From Avoscillospira_A sp052117125 (GTDB lineage Bacteria; Bacillota; Clostridia; Oscillospirales; Oscillospiraceae), in NCBI RefSeq assembly GCF_052117125.1, contig NZ_JBQKJT010000005.1:124001-188000 (forward strand): 64,000 bases of DNA, given 5' to 3'. Each line of letters opens with the position of its first letter. Within the stretch, counting starts at the first letter, position 1. The translations under genes were made by a program, and so were the position numbers. Below, one piece after another: positions 25,102 through 32,704 of this stretch. The notes under the pieces are model-generated. The model saw nothing but the letters and a program-made list of their open reading frames with translations. It was not told the DNA's origin and did not search any database.

Positions 25102-25349
25102 TGCTGGTACTGCGGCGTAAAGTGGGTGAAGCCTTCCTGTTGGGCGGGCGCATCACTGTGACGGTCCTGGGAATGGAACCCAATGGTACGGTAAATCTAG
25201 GCATTGACGCGCCAAAGGATGTGCTGATTCTGCGCAGCGAATTGCAGCAGGCAATGGTGGCCAATGAAGAAGCAGCAGCAAGTGATGCTGCCCTGGTGAC
25301 AGCATTGGAAAATGCGCTGTTTTCCACAGAGCAACGAAAGGAGGAATGA
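25101..25349 (+). CDS. csrA: Carbon storage regulator CsrA
   Basis: 82 residues from the ATG at 25101 (MLVLRRKVGEAF). RNA-binding dimer with the conserved LVLRRKVGE strand and the GIDAPKDVLILRSEL segment carrying the key C-terminal Arg. Slightly longer than the usual 60-75, with an extra helical tail (EEAAASDAALVTALENALF). Represses flagellin translation by binding GGA motifs near the ribosome site; paired with FliW as its antagonist. Confidence 0.94.
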   Translation: MLVLRRKVGEAFLLGGRITVTVLGMEPNGTVNLGIDAPKDVLILRSELQQAMVANEEAAASDAALVTALENALFSTEQRKEE

Positions 25350-25355
25350 CCCAAT

Positions 25356-25544
25356 ATGGATATGATCAATAGTATGGCTTCGGCATCCATGACTATGTCG
25401 AACGCCCAGACTATGCAGCAGTATTCTGTGTCCATGACCAAAAAGGCCATGGACAGCCAAGAACTGGCCTTGCAGGGCCTGTTGGAGATGCTGCCGCAGC
25501 AGAGTGCGCCGGCTAAGGGTATGTATATCGACGTGTACGCATAA
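25356..25544 (+). CDS. YjfB-family putative motility protein
   Basis: 62 residues; its ribosome site AAAGGAGGAAT lies in the last codons of csrA. The pattern SMTMSNAQTMQQYSVSMTKKAMDSQELALQGLLEML matches the small YjfB motility family (PF14070), found in flagellar loci of Firmicutes; molecular role unknown. Last gene of the flgM operon before a terminator. Confidence 0.8.
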   Translation: MDMINSMASASMTMSNAQTMQQYSVSMTKKAMDSQELALQGLLEMLPQQSAPAKGMYIDVYA

Positions 25545-25564
25545 GTAGCCAGTCGGTATCAAGG

Positions 25565-25600
25565 AGCGGGAGCGCCGGAAAAGTGCGCTTCCGCTTTTTT
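25565..25600 (+). terminator. Terminator of the flgM-csrA operon
   Basis: AGCGGGAGCGC (25565-25575) pairs with GCGCTTCCGCT (25585-25595, one G-U pair) and runs into TTTTTT. Confidence 0.85.
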
Positions 25601-25657
25601 CACAACAAGGGCAAGGGAGACTTTTTTGCCAGGCGGAAAAAAATTTCGTATTTTCCC

Positions 25658-25684
25658 TTAACTTTTTGCCCGAACGTACGATAT
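25658..25684 (+). promoter_or_regulatory. Sigma-28-type promoter of flagellin
   Basis: TTAA (25658-25661), 15 bases, TACGATAT (25677-25684), leaving a leader of about 100 bases before the flagellin start. Confidence 0.7.
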
Positions 25685-25743
25685 ATAAAATGTAAGCAAT
25701 CCACCGTCAACTGTGAAGGCCTGCGGATGGCGGTGGAATCACA

Positions 25744-25785
25744 CAGGACGAGAAGGAACTGGTCCTGAAATATTTTCAAGGAGGA
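25744..25785 (+). promoter_or_regulatory. Candidate CsrA-binding leader of flagellin mRNA
   Basis: CAGGAC (25744-25749) and GTCCTG (25762-25767) form a stem that displays AAGGAA in its loop; a second GGA site is the Shine-Dalgarno itself (CAAGGAGGAA, about 25778-25787). A GGA in a hairpin loop plus one at the ribosome site is the arrangement that lets a CsrA dimer bridge and block initiation. Confidence 0.55.
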
Positions 25786-25792
25786 ACTTATT

Positions 25793-26617
25793 ATGCGTAT
25801 CCAACACAACATTATGGCAATGAATGCCTACCGCAACTACAACACCAATACCAGTGCACTGTCCAAGAACCTGGAGAAGCTGTCTTCCGGTTACAAGATC
25901 AACCGCGCCGGCGATGACGCTGCTGGTCTGGCAATCTCCGAGAAGATGCGTGCTCAGGTCACTGGCCTGACCATGGCTAAGAAGAATGCTAAGGACGGCA
26001 TTTCCATGGTGCAGACCGCTGAAGGCGCCCTGACCGAAGTCCACGATATGCTGAACCGTATGGTGGAGCTGTCCACCCAGGCTGCCAACGGCACCTATGA
26101 TTCGAATACTGATTTGAAGTACCTGGATCAGGAGTATAAGCAGCTGCAGAATGAAATCACCCGTATTTCTACCGCCAGTAACTTCAACGGTAAGCAGATC
26201 TTTACAAAGGATACTGTTACGCTGCAGATCGGTGAGAAAGCGCTTTCCGCCTACACGCTGACGTTCTCCATCGGTGCATTGACCTTGGCATCCCTCGGCA
26301 TTACTGGTGGTGCTGTCAGCATCGCGACGATGGCTGGTGCGACTGCGGCTATTTCTGCAATCAACAACACCGGTATCAAGTTCGTCAACGAAATGCGTTC
26401 CAAGCTGGGCGCCAACCAGAACCGTCTGGAGCATACCATCAACAACCTGGGCGTCATGATCGAGAACATTCAGGATGCAGAGTCCACCATCCGCGATACG
26501 GACGTCGCAGAAGAGATGATGGCTTACACCAAGAACAACATCCTCATCCAGTCTGCTCAGGCTATGCTGGCCCAGGCCAATCAGGTGCCGCAGGGCGTGC
26601 TGCAGCTGCTGCAGTAA
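25793..26617 (+). CDS. hag: Flagellin
   Basis: 274 residues behind AAGGAGG. Nearly pure D0/D1 flagellin: N-terminal MRIQHNIMAMNAYRNY and LEKLSSGYKINRAGDDAAGLAISEKMR (28-54 region), C-terminal RLEHTINNLGVMIENIQDAESTIRDTDVAEEMMAYTK and the end LLQ. The surface D2/D3 domains are missing; only about 45 variable residues (about 140-190) remain. Highly biased codon use suggests strong expression. Controlled by a sigma-28-type promoter and probably by CsrA/FliW. The glycan-tailoring island begins 150 bases downstream on the same strand. Confidence 0.97.
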   Translation: MRIQHNIMAMNAYRNYNTNTSALSKNLEKLSSGYKINRAGDDAAGLAISEKMRAQVTGLTMAKKNAKDGISMVQTAEGALTEVHDMLNRMVELSTQAANGTYDSNTDLKYLDQEYKQLQNEITRISTASNFNGKQIFTKDTVTLQIGEKALSAYTLTFSIGALTLASLGITGGAVSIATMAGATAAISAINNTGIKFVNEMRSKLGANQNRLEHTINNLGVMIENIQDAESTIRDTDVAEEMMAYTKNNILIQSAQAMLAQANQVPQGVLQLLQ

Positions 26618-26652
26618 TTTCATATCCAGCCAGCAGTTTTATATTCATGGTG

Positions 26653-26687
26653 TGCGGGCCGGCTCTTTGGGCCGGCCCGCATTTCTA
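26653..26687 (+). terminator. Terminator of flagellin
   Basis: A perfect 11-bp GC-rich stem TGCGGGCCGGC (26653-26663) / GCCGGCCCGCA (26671-26681) followed by TTTCTAT. Confidence 0.8.
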
Positions 26688-26697
26688 TAATCTTTGA

Positions 26698-26749
26698 TGA
26701 CAGGCGGCAAGAACAAAGGAGCATGTACCTTTGTTCTTGCGACCTGTCA
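26698..26749 (+). other. Long stem-loop upstream of the glycosyltransferase gene
   Basis: TGACAGG-CG-GCAAGAACAAAGG (26698-26719) pairs with CCTTTGTTCTTGC-GA-CCTGTCA (26728-26749): 20 base pairs around a 2x2 internal loop and an 8-nt apical loop. No T tract follows. Possible attenuator, RNA processing site or stabilising structure. Confidence 0.6.
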
Positions 26750-26769
26750 AAATTAGAAAGGTGATTACT

Positions 26770-28887
26770 ATGTCTGAACGTTTGCTCTCCATCGGAATGA
26801 TTGTAAAAAATGAAATTCGCTGCCTGGAAAAATGTTTGAAAGCGTTAGAGCCGCTGCGGCGAGCCGTTCCTAGTGAACTGGTGATCGCAGATACGGGTTC
26901 CAATGACGGCACACAAGAGATCGCGGCCCGCTATGCGGATATTTATTTTGAGTTTCCCTGGCAAGATGACTTTGCGGCTGCACGCAATGCGGTGTTGGAC
27001 CGGTGCAGCGGCAAATGGTATCTTTCTGTAGACGCGGATGAATATCTGGATGACAATATCGAGGATTTAGTAGAGTTTTTGCGTATGCCGGAAACAACGG
27101 CAAAGTATGGTATGATAACCATATCAAATTTTAAAGACAGCACGTTAAATAAAGACTCGGTTATCTCGTTTTTGTCTCCTCGCTTGGCTCGCCGAACTCC
27201 GGGATTGTGTTTTGAAGGAAAGGTTCATGAGCGATTTAATTTATCACCAGATGATCCCATGTATGACTTGTCTACGGTTATTTTATGGCATGATGGCTAT
27301 GCCTTTGATACACGGATACAGGCACGCAGCAAAATGGAGCGAAATATGCGGCTGCTGCAAGAAGAACTGGAAAAATCGCCGGAAGATCCGCTGCGAATTG
27401 TGCAGTGTATAGAATCCAGCCGGAATTCACAGGAAAAGTTAAAATATATTCAGCGAGGACTTGCACTTATTCGCTCAGGCGCTCCAGGTTGGGAACAGCA
27501 AGGCGCCAGTTTACTGCGAAGTGCTATTGATCTGGGGGTATGTACGGGTATACCTGAGGTGCAGGAGTGGATTGATCTAGCCTTTAAGTATTACGCTGAT
27601 TCAGCTTTGATCAAAATTGATATTAACGCAATTTTATGTGAATTCTACAATCGCTCTCTCCAGTGGAATCTGTGCCTGAAAGCTGCCGATGCGTATTGGG
27701 AGGGTATCCAGCAACTAGACCAGGGGAAATTGCGCATTGATGAATTTGCTACAGCTACATTAAATTGTGCTTCGGATATTTCCCGAGAAAAAATTGCTTT
27801 GTATCAGGCAGATGCATGCTATTATTTGAATCGTTCGGAACTGGCCATGCAAGTATTAGACAAGATTCCACTGTGTACTGTGTGTGATCTCAATATAGCT
27901 GATTTAGTAGATCTATTAGCCAAATTGACGGAAAAAATCGATGTGGCAAAGTATTTCTGTGCAGATGCCAGGCAGATTTTACAGGACGAGCCGAGCACTC
28001 AAGAGGAATGGCGTCGGCGGGATGCGTTGCGCCAGGCATTGACCGGTTTGTTTTTGCCTTCCAATCAATACCAGCTTCCTGTGAAGTTACTGCAAGGAAT
28101 TGAAGATGATAGTTTTGCCCCTGCAGCGGCTATTATGGCATCGACGGATACAGCGGAAATAGAGCGGATTGCTCAATCCATCAAAAGCTGGAAAGGCATT
28201 CCGTTTTTAGCAATTCAAAAAATAATGGAATCGGGCATACAGTTTCCTGATGCGCTGTTCTGTACGATGGATTTCGAAGACATTTGTGGGATCAGCGAGT
28301 TTTTGGCCGGGGACATGGATAATGTGGGAAAGCAGTTTCTGGGTTTTATCAACAAATTGGAAGCTTCCGATGCTAGGATGGCAACTTGGCGGATGGAACT
28401 GTTGATACAGGCGTGTGCATGCTTTCAATGGAAAAACACAGAACTGTCCGAGCAATTGCTTGTGACGCTGTGCAAGGCAACAGAAACCTTTTTGACAACA
28501 GTGTACTCCATGGAGGTATTGCAATCGGAATATGTACACGCGATATTGCCGCAGCGCTATCGATTTGCTTACGGCTGTGTACGGGCAGAGGCGCAGTTGC
28601 AAGCGGATAATGCTGCTACATGTGTTCACATATTAAAAGATTTGGTGAACTTAGCGCCCAATATGCGTGATATGATTCTGTTTATGACAGAGCGAGCCAA
28701 ACGTGTGACCGAGGAACGTCGAATGAGAGCAGGCATTACACCAGAGTTGATTGCAATGGCGAAGCAGGTACGTGCAATGTTGGCCCAATATCCGGAGAAT
28801 TCTCCTATGGTGTTCATGCTAAAAAGCAGTGAACAATACCAGAAGATGAAGTTTTTGATTGAAGATCCAAATTTGGGCAATATGTAA
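26770..28887 (+). CDS. GT2-family glycosyltransferase with long helical C-terminus (candidate flagellin glycosyltransferase)
   Basis: 705 residues from the ATG at 26770 behind GAAAGGTG. The first about 230 residues are a GT-A fold: LLSIGMIVKNE (5-15), IADTGSNDGTQE (39-50), the DxD-like VDADEY (87-92) and PRLARRTPG, as in SunS-type GT2 enzymes. The remaining about 470 residues are alpha-helical and repeat-like (TPR-type spacing, e.g. ALYQADACYYLNRSELAMQVLDKI). Such enzymes just downstream of flagellin commonly O-glycosylate it by attaching the first sugar to Ser/Thr. No membrane segment. Base composition begins to shift here towards the AT-rich island. Confidence 0.8.
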   Translation: MSERLLSIGMIVKNEIRCLEKCLKALEPLRRAVPSELVIADTGSNDGTQEIAARYADIYFEFPWQDDFAAARNAVLDRCSGKWYLSVDADEYLDDNIEDLVEFLRMPETTAKYGMITISNFKDSTLNKDSVISFLSPRLARRTPGLCFEGKVHERFNLSPDDPMYDLSTVILWHDGYAFDTRIQARSKMERNMRLLQEELEKSPEDPLRIVQCIESSRNSQEKLKYIQRGLALIRSGAPGWEQQGASLLRSAIDLGVCTGIPEVQEWIDLAFKYYADSALIKIDINAILCEFYNRSLQWNLCLKAADAYWEGIQQLDQGKLRIDEFATATLNCASDISREKIALYQADACYYLNRSELAMQVLDKIPLCTVCDLNIADLVDLLAKLTEKIDVAKYFCADARQILQDEPSTQEEWRRRDALRQALTGLFLPSNQYQLPVKLLQGIEDDSFAPAAAIMASTDTAEIERIAQSIKSWKGIPFLAIQKIMESGIQFPDALFCTMDFEDICGISEFLAGDMDNVGKQFLGFINKLEASDARMATWRMELLIQACACFQWKNTELSEQLLVTLCKATETFLTTVYSMEVLQSEYVHAILPQRYRFAYGCVRAEAQLQADNAATCVHILKDLVNLAPNMRDMILFMTERAKRVTEERRMRAGITPELIAMAKQVRAMLAQYPENSPMVFMLKSSEQYQKMKFLIEDPNLGNM

Positions 28888-28928
28888 TCAATCCTGCGAT
28901 TATTATAGGACAAACAGGAGGAAAACAG

Positions 28929-30125
28929 TTGTATATTTATAGTTATCGGCTGGAAGAGCAACAGAGGCAAACATTACAATCATTTTTGTCCGACAATGTA
29001 GTGCTAAAAACGTTCTCTCCACAAGAACCTTTGGTGCAAGGCACTGTGTTAGTAATTATCGCAGACATGGCTGCTGCACAAGAAGTCTGGAAATATTCAC
29101 AAGTACAGAATGTTCCCATAGTATTGTGGGACCAATTAGAGAAAGTGTTAATAGCCTGTGCTTGGCAGGCATATTGCCATTCAGAGTGGCGTTATTTACA
29201 GCTTGCGTTGGAAACAGTGCAGAAACTTACTACAAACACAATTGTATTAGGCTCATCTTATGCAAAATATGGTATTTCAGCGCAGCAACTGGGGGCACAA
29301 TGCGTAAATTTGGGCTTAGATGCGCAAGACATATATTATACCTGCAAATTGGGACAGCTTGTGGTTAAGAGTAACCCCAATATTCAACAGGTTGTCTTGG
29401 CTAGCGGATACTATTGGTTTTATTCTGATATTTCTCGCGCAAATTCAGCATATGCCCAAGGTTTAATCACAAATACCTATTACCCAATTTTAAAGGATGC
29501 ACACCATGCCTCCAATTTAAACAATTTGGAACCACAGAGTTACCTGTCGGCTGATATGGATTTTCTAAATGAAGAAAAAGCAATGGATTTTTACTGTCGT
29601 CTACTCTACCAGCAGCAAAATGGTGAAAGTGCAAAGCTGTCAAAAAATTTTGTATATAATGCAGAAAAAACGAGCTGGGAAATGAACAGTAGGTTTGTCC
29701 GTACAACTTTTGACCAAACACATTCCGATGAAATGACTTGGCATCTGTTGTCACCTATGGTTAAAGATGCATTTGCTGTGGAACGTTGCCGTGATCATAA
29801 TAAATTACTTCGCCATATAGAAAGCTATGAAGAAAATAAGGAAATTTTGAATCAATTTGTTACATTATGTAATACTATTGGTGTTGAGGTTTATATCTTG
29901 TGTATGCCGCAAACCAAATACTATTTACGACATTTGCTGCCGGAATTTCGAGAGCGTTATTTTGCAGCACTGGATACCATTGAAGGAACCTATCAGTTTC
30001 TTGACTTTCATGATGCCGATATTTTTGACGATCAAGATTATTTGGATCAAGACCATCTGGGACCGCAAGGAGCGGAAAAAGTTACCACATTCTTAAAAGA
30101 GTTACTCGCTCTCAGCAAAGACTAA
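28929..30125 (+). CDS. SGNH-hydrolase-like protein (DltD/AlgX-type acyltransferase or esterase candidate)
   Basis: 398 residues from a TTG start behind AGGAGGAAAACAG. Not assignable by overall similarity, but it shows both ends of an SGNH fold: IVLGSSYAKYGIS (about 105-117; block I with the candidate Ser nucleophile) and LDQDHLGPQGAEK (about 372-384; block V D-x-x-H pair). A middle segment VVLASGYYWFYSD is compatible with block II. No signal peptide or membrane anchor is seen, so it would act in the cytoplasm, unlike DltD. Likely role: adding or removing an acyl group on the flagellin sugar. It is located between the glycosyltransferase and the phosphotransferase genes. Confidence 0.6.
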   Translation: MYIYSYRLEEQQRQTLQSFLSDNVVLKTFSPQEPLVQGTVLVIIADMAAAQEVWKYSQVQNVPIVLWDQLEKVLIACAWQAYCHSEWRYLQLALETVQKLTTNTIVLGSSYAKYGISAQQLGAQCVNLGLDAQDIYYTCKLGQLVVKSNPNIQQVVLASGYYWFYSDISRANSAYAQGLITNTYYPILKDAHHASNLNNLEPQSYLSADMDFLNEEKAMDFYCRLLYQQQNGESAKLSKNFVYNAEKTSWEMNSRFVRTTFDQTHSDEMTWHLLSPMVKDAFAVERCRDHNKLLRHIESYEENKEILNQFVTLCNTIGVEVYILCMPQTKYYLRHLLPEFRERYFAALDTIEGTYQFLDFHDADIFDDQDYLDQDHLGPQGAEKVTTFLKELLALSKD

Positions 30126-30139
30126 AGGGGTTGGAAGTT

Positions 30140-31585
30140 ATGCGATTTTCCAGATATGTACAGCTAAATCAAGTGTGCTGCACACTGATGGAAGCAGTAG
30201 ACTATATACAAGGGCATGATGACTCTGATTTATGCCAGGAACTACTCGATAATGGAACACAAATGCTCCAGGAATTTTATGCGGTTCTAATGCAGTATCA
30301 GTCGGATTGGAAAAATACAAAAACAAAGGATATACTTGATGAAATTAATTGTATCTGGCAGGATCCTCTGCCAGATACAATTACAGAACGTCTGGAGGAA
30401 TTGCGTATATCTTTAAAAGAAGATATTGTGATTCAAATACGTGCTGTGTTTTTTGCGGAAATGGGTAGCAAATGGGACTCTATGGCATCTGTCTACTTTT
30501 ATATGTGTCAAGACCCCCGGTTTGACCCGGTGGTAGTATTAACTCCGATTTTCCGGGCTAACGAAATTGACGGAAACACTCAGACAGAAATCATTTATGA
30601 GGACTATCTGACTGAAATGGGGATCCCATTTCAGAACTACTGGGAATATATGCCCGACGAGGATTGCCCAGAATTGGCATTTACATGCCAACCCTACGAG
30701 AGTGTTACAATACCGGAATTCTGGGCAGAAAACATCGCAAAATATACACGTCTGGTATATCTGCCCTATTTTATACCTGCACTGGTCAACACCGGCAATC
30801 AGAAATCACTGTTCAATATGCCTATACACGCCTATGCATGGCGAATTGCTGGAATATCCCAAAAGTTTTTGGAATTTTGTCGTAAATACAGCTTGTCCAA
30901 GGGAGAAAACCTGATGTTAACTGGAATCCCCAAAATGGATTATGCAATTCATTTAAGGGAGAATCCGTGTGAAGTACCTGACGCATGGCGGGATAAGATC
31001 AAGGATCGGATCGTATTGCTTTGGAACACATGGTATGACAGCCAGGCATCTTCTATTGATCTGCTCCAAGCGTTGCTTCCATGGTTTAGTGAGCATCAGC
31101 AGTTTGCTTTGATCTGGCGTCCCCACCCTATATCAAAAGTGGTGATGAAGTTATATCAGCCGGAGCAGTATCGTAAATTCCAAGAGATGATAAAGATAAT
31201 AGCTGCTTCGGACAACATGATATTCGATAATGGAGTTGATTACGGGCCGGCGTTCTCCTGCTCTACAGCTCAGATTTCCGATTATAGTGGTATGATGTTC
31301 GAATACTTGATATTGAACAAACCCCTGCTTTGGACTCAAAACCCCCTCATCAGAGAACTGGAACGGCAGAGCGACTGCATGGTAAGTATCAAATGGATGG
31401 AGAAGGCATCTACGCCCGTTGACGTGATTGACTTTATGGAGAGAATCGCCAAAGGAGAGGACTGCAATCGTGCTCTTCGCGAAGAAGTTTGCACAAACGA
31501 TCTACCTCTGGCTGATGGAAATGCAGCAGCCCGTATTTGTAACTGTCTGCATGATGATCTATATCGGGAATGTATCGGAGTATGA
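30140..31585 (+). CDS. CDP-glycerol glycerophosphotransferase-like protein (TagB/TagF family)
   Basis: 481 residues from the ATG at 30140, behind AAAGGGGTTGG. The C-terminal half has the GT-B-like pattern of the family (PF04464): MLTGIPKMDYA (about 253-263), IWRPHPISK (about 322), and AQISDYSGMMFEYLILNKPLLW (about 374-395), the nucleotide-binding 'SDYSS' region. Family members transfer a CDP-linked alcohol phosphate to a sugar or polymer. The N-terminal 150 residues are helical and unassigned. In Clostridioides difficile a member of this family in the flagellin locus attaches a phospho-amino acid to flagellin GlcNAc; here the donor is plausibly a CDP-activated phosphonate or polyol. No membrane segment. 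Confidence 0.75.
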   Translation: MRFSRYVQLNQVCCTLMEAVDYIQGHDDSDLCQELLDNGTQMLQEFYAVLMQYQSDWKNTKTKDILDEINCIWQDPLPDTITERLEELRISLKEDIVIQIRAVFFAEMGSKWDSMASVYFYMCQDPRFDPVVVLTPIFRANEIDGNTQTEIIYEDYLTEMGIPFQNYWEYMPDEDCPELAFTCQPYESVTIPEFWAENIAKYTRLVYLPYFIPALVNTGNQKSLFNMPIHAYAWRIAGISQKFLEFCRKYSLSKGENLMLTGIPKMDYAIHLRENPCEVPDAWRDKIKDRIVLLWNTWYDSQASSIDLLQALLPWFSEHQQFALIWRPHPISKVVMKLYQPEQYRKFQEMIKIIAASDNMIFDNGVDYGPAFSCSTAQISDYSGMMFEYLILNKPLLWTQNPLIRELERQSDCMVSIKWMEKASTPVDVIDFMERIAKGEDCNRALREEVCTNDLPLADGNAAARICNCLHDDLYRECIGV

Positions 31586-32281
31586 CATAATCTTTCCCTT
31601 TTAACGCTCAGCACTATAGAGGAACTGTTGTTCTGGCTAGCCCGAAGCGGTATGTTCTGGGCAGATATCCCAGAACACGATGGCTCATACCAGACTGTTT
31701 ACAGCCGTTTTTGCAAATGGCGGGATAACGAAATCCTTTTGCGGATTTTTCATGCTTTGAACGAAGATGCCCATTACGAAAACCTTTGTATTGACGGCAC
31801 TTCTATTAAAGCGCATCCGCACAGTGCGGGTGCAAAAGGGGCTGTAAATTCAGAAAACAACCAATTTATTGGAACAAGCCGTGGTGGAAAAACTACAAAA
31901 ATTCACGCTATTGTAGATGCCTTAGGAAATTCTGTCCAGTTTCTTCTGACTGGAGGGAAAATTTATGATGCTAAAGTTGCCATAGAATTGTTGTCCAGAG
32001 TAAAAATAACTGGAAGCAATATTCTTGCAGATAAAACTTATGGATCGGAACAAATCCGTGGATATATTACTACTCAAGGAGCAGTGTATACCATCCCACC
32101 TAAGAACAACCTTCTTAATCTGTGGTTCTGTGATTTCTGCACTTATAAGGAGCGACACGCAGTGGAGTGCTTTTTTAACAAAATGGAAGCATTTCGCAGA
32201 GTTGCTACTCGTTATAATAAACTGGCATCTGCTTTCTTTGCGTTTGTTCTGCTTGCTGCTAGTCGGCTTTTGGCAAAATAG
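31586..32281 (+). pseudogene. IS5-family transposase, N-terminally truncated
   Basis: About 217 residues are open from a TTG near 31628. They match the IS5/IS427-type core: ARSGMFWADIPE, SYQTVYSRFCKW, the DDE residues in CIDGTSIKAH, ILADKTYGSEQIRG and AVECFFNKMEAFRRVATRYNK. The N-terminal about 45 residues, normally upstream of 'LFWLARSG', are missing; the frame is closed by a stop at 31583, right at the end of the TagF-like gene. Same direction as the island genes. An insertion remnant that separates the first three genes from the phosphonate genes. Confidence 0.85.
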
Positions 32282-32359
32282 CACAATTATTTGGTGTTTT
32301 TAGATACGCTCTAGATATGGATCGACGCTAGTATATGCAGATACGTGCTTTGGAGATAT

Positions 32360-32704
32360 ATGCTCGATAAACTATCTACTTCTATTTATAGTTATAGGAA
32401 AACAGGTTTGATACAGGACATTAGGAAAACAAAGGACCGTTATATGGGCCAAGCGGAAGCAAGAAGATTAGTTGAGCTCCTGATAGCGAAATCCGATTAT
32501 GATACATTTATCCTGTTGGACTCAAACGAGGAAATTCAGGCAAGTGTCAGTCTTGAAGGATTTGTTGTGTATTTAAATGTGATCATGCAGTACAGTGAGA
32601 TGCAGAAAAAGAAGTATCGCGGTTATTTTGCAAATAATGGAACGGCAGAAGTAAAAAAACATGAATGTGCCATTTCCAAACTAAGGGGAAATTTATATGA
32701 ATAA
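32360..32704 (+). CDS. Small unrecognised protein coupled to PEP mutase
   Basis: 114 residues from the ATG at 32360 behind TTGGAGA. No family recognised. It is soluble, with basic ends (KLSTSIYSYRKTGLIQDIRKTKDRYMGQ; KKHECAISKLRGNLYE) and an acidic-hydrophobic centre (YDTFILLDSNEEIQASVSLEGFVVYLNVIMQ). Its last codons overlap the PEP mutase start by 8 bases, so translation is coupled. It may be an intact small partner or the C-terminal remnant of a longer gene cut by the adjacent IS5 insertion. Confidence 0.55.
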   Translation: MLDKLSTSIYSYRKTGLIQDIRKTKDRYMGQAEARRLVELLIAKSDYDTFILLDSNEEIQASVSLEGFVVYLNVIMQYSEMQKKKYRGYFANNGTAEVKKHECAISKLRGNLYE

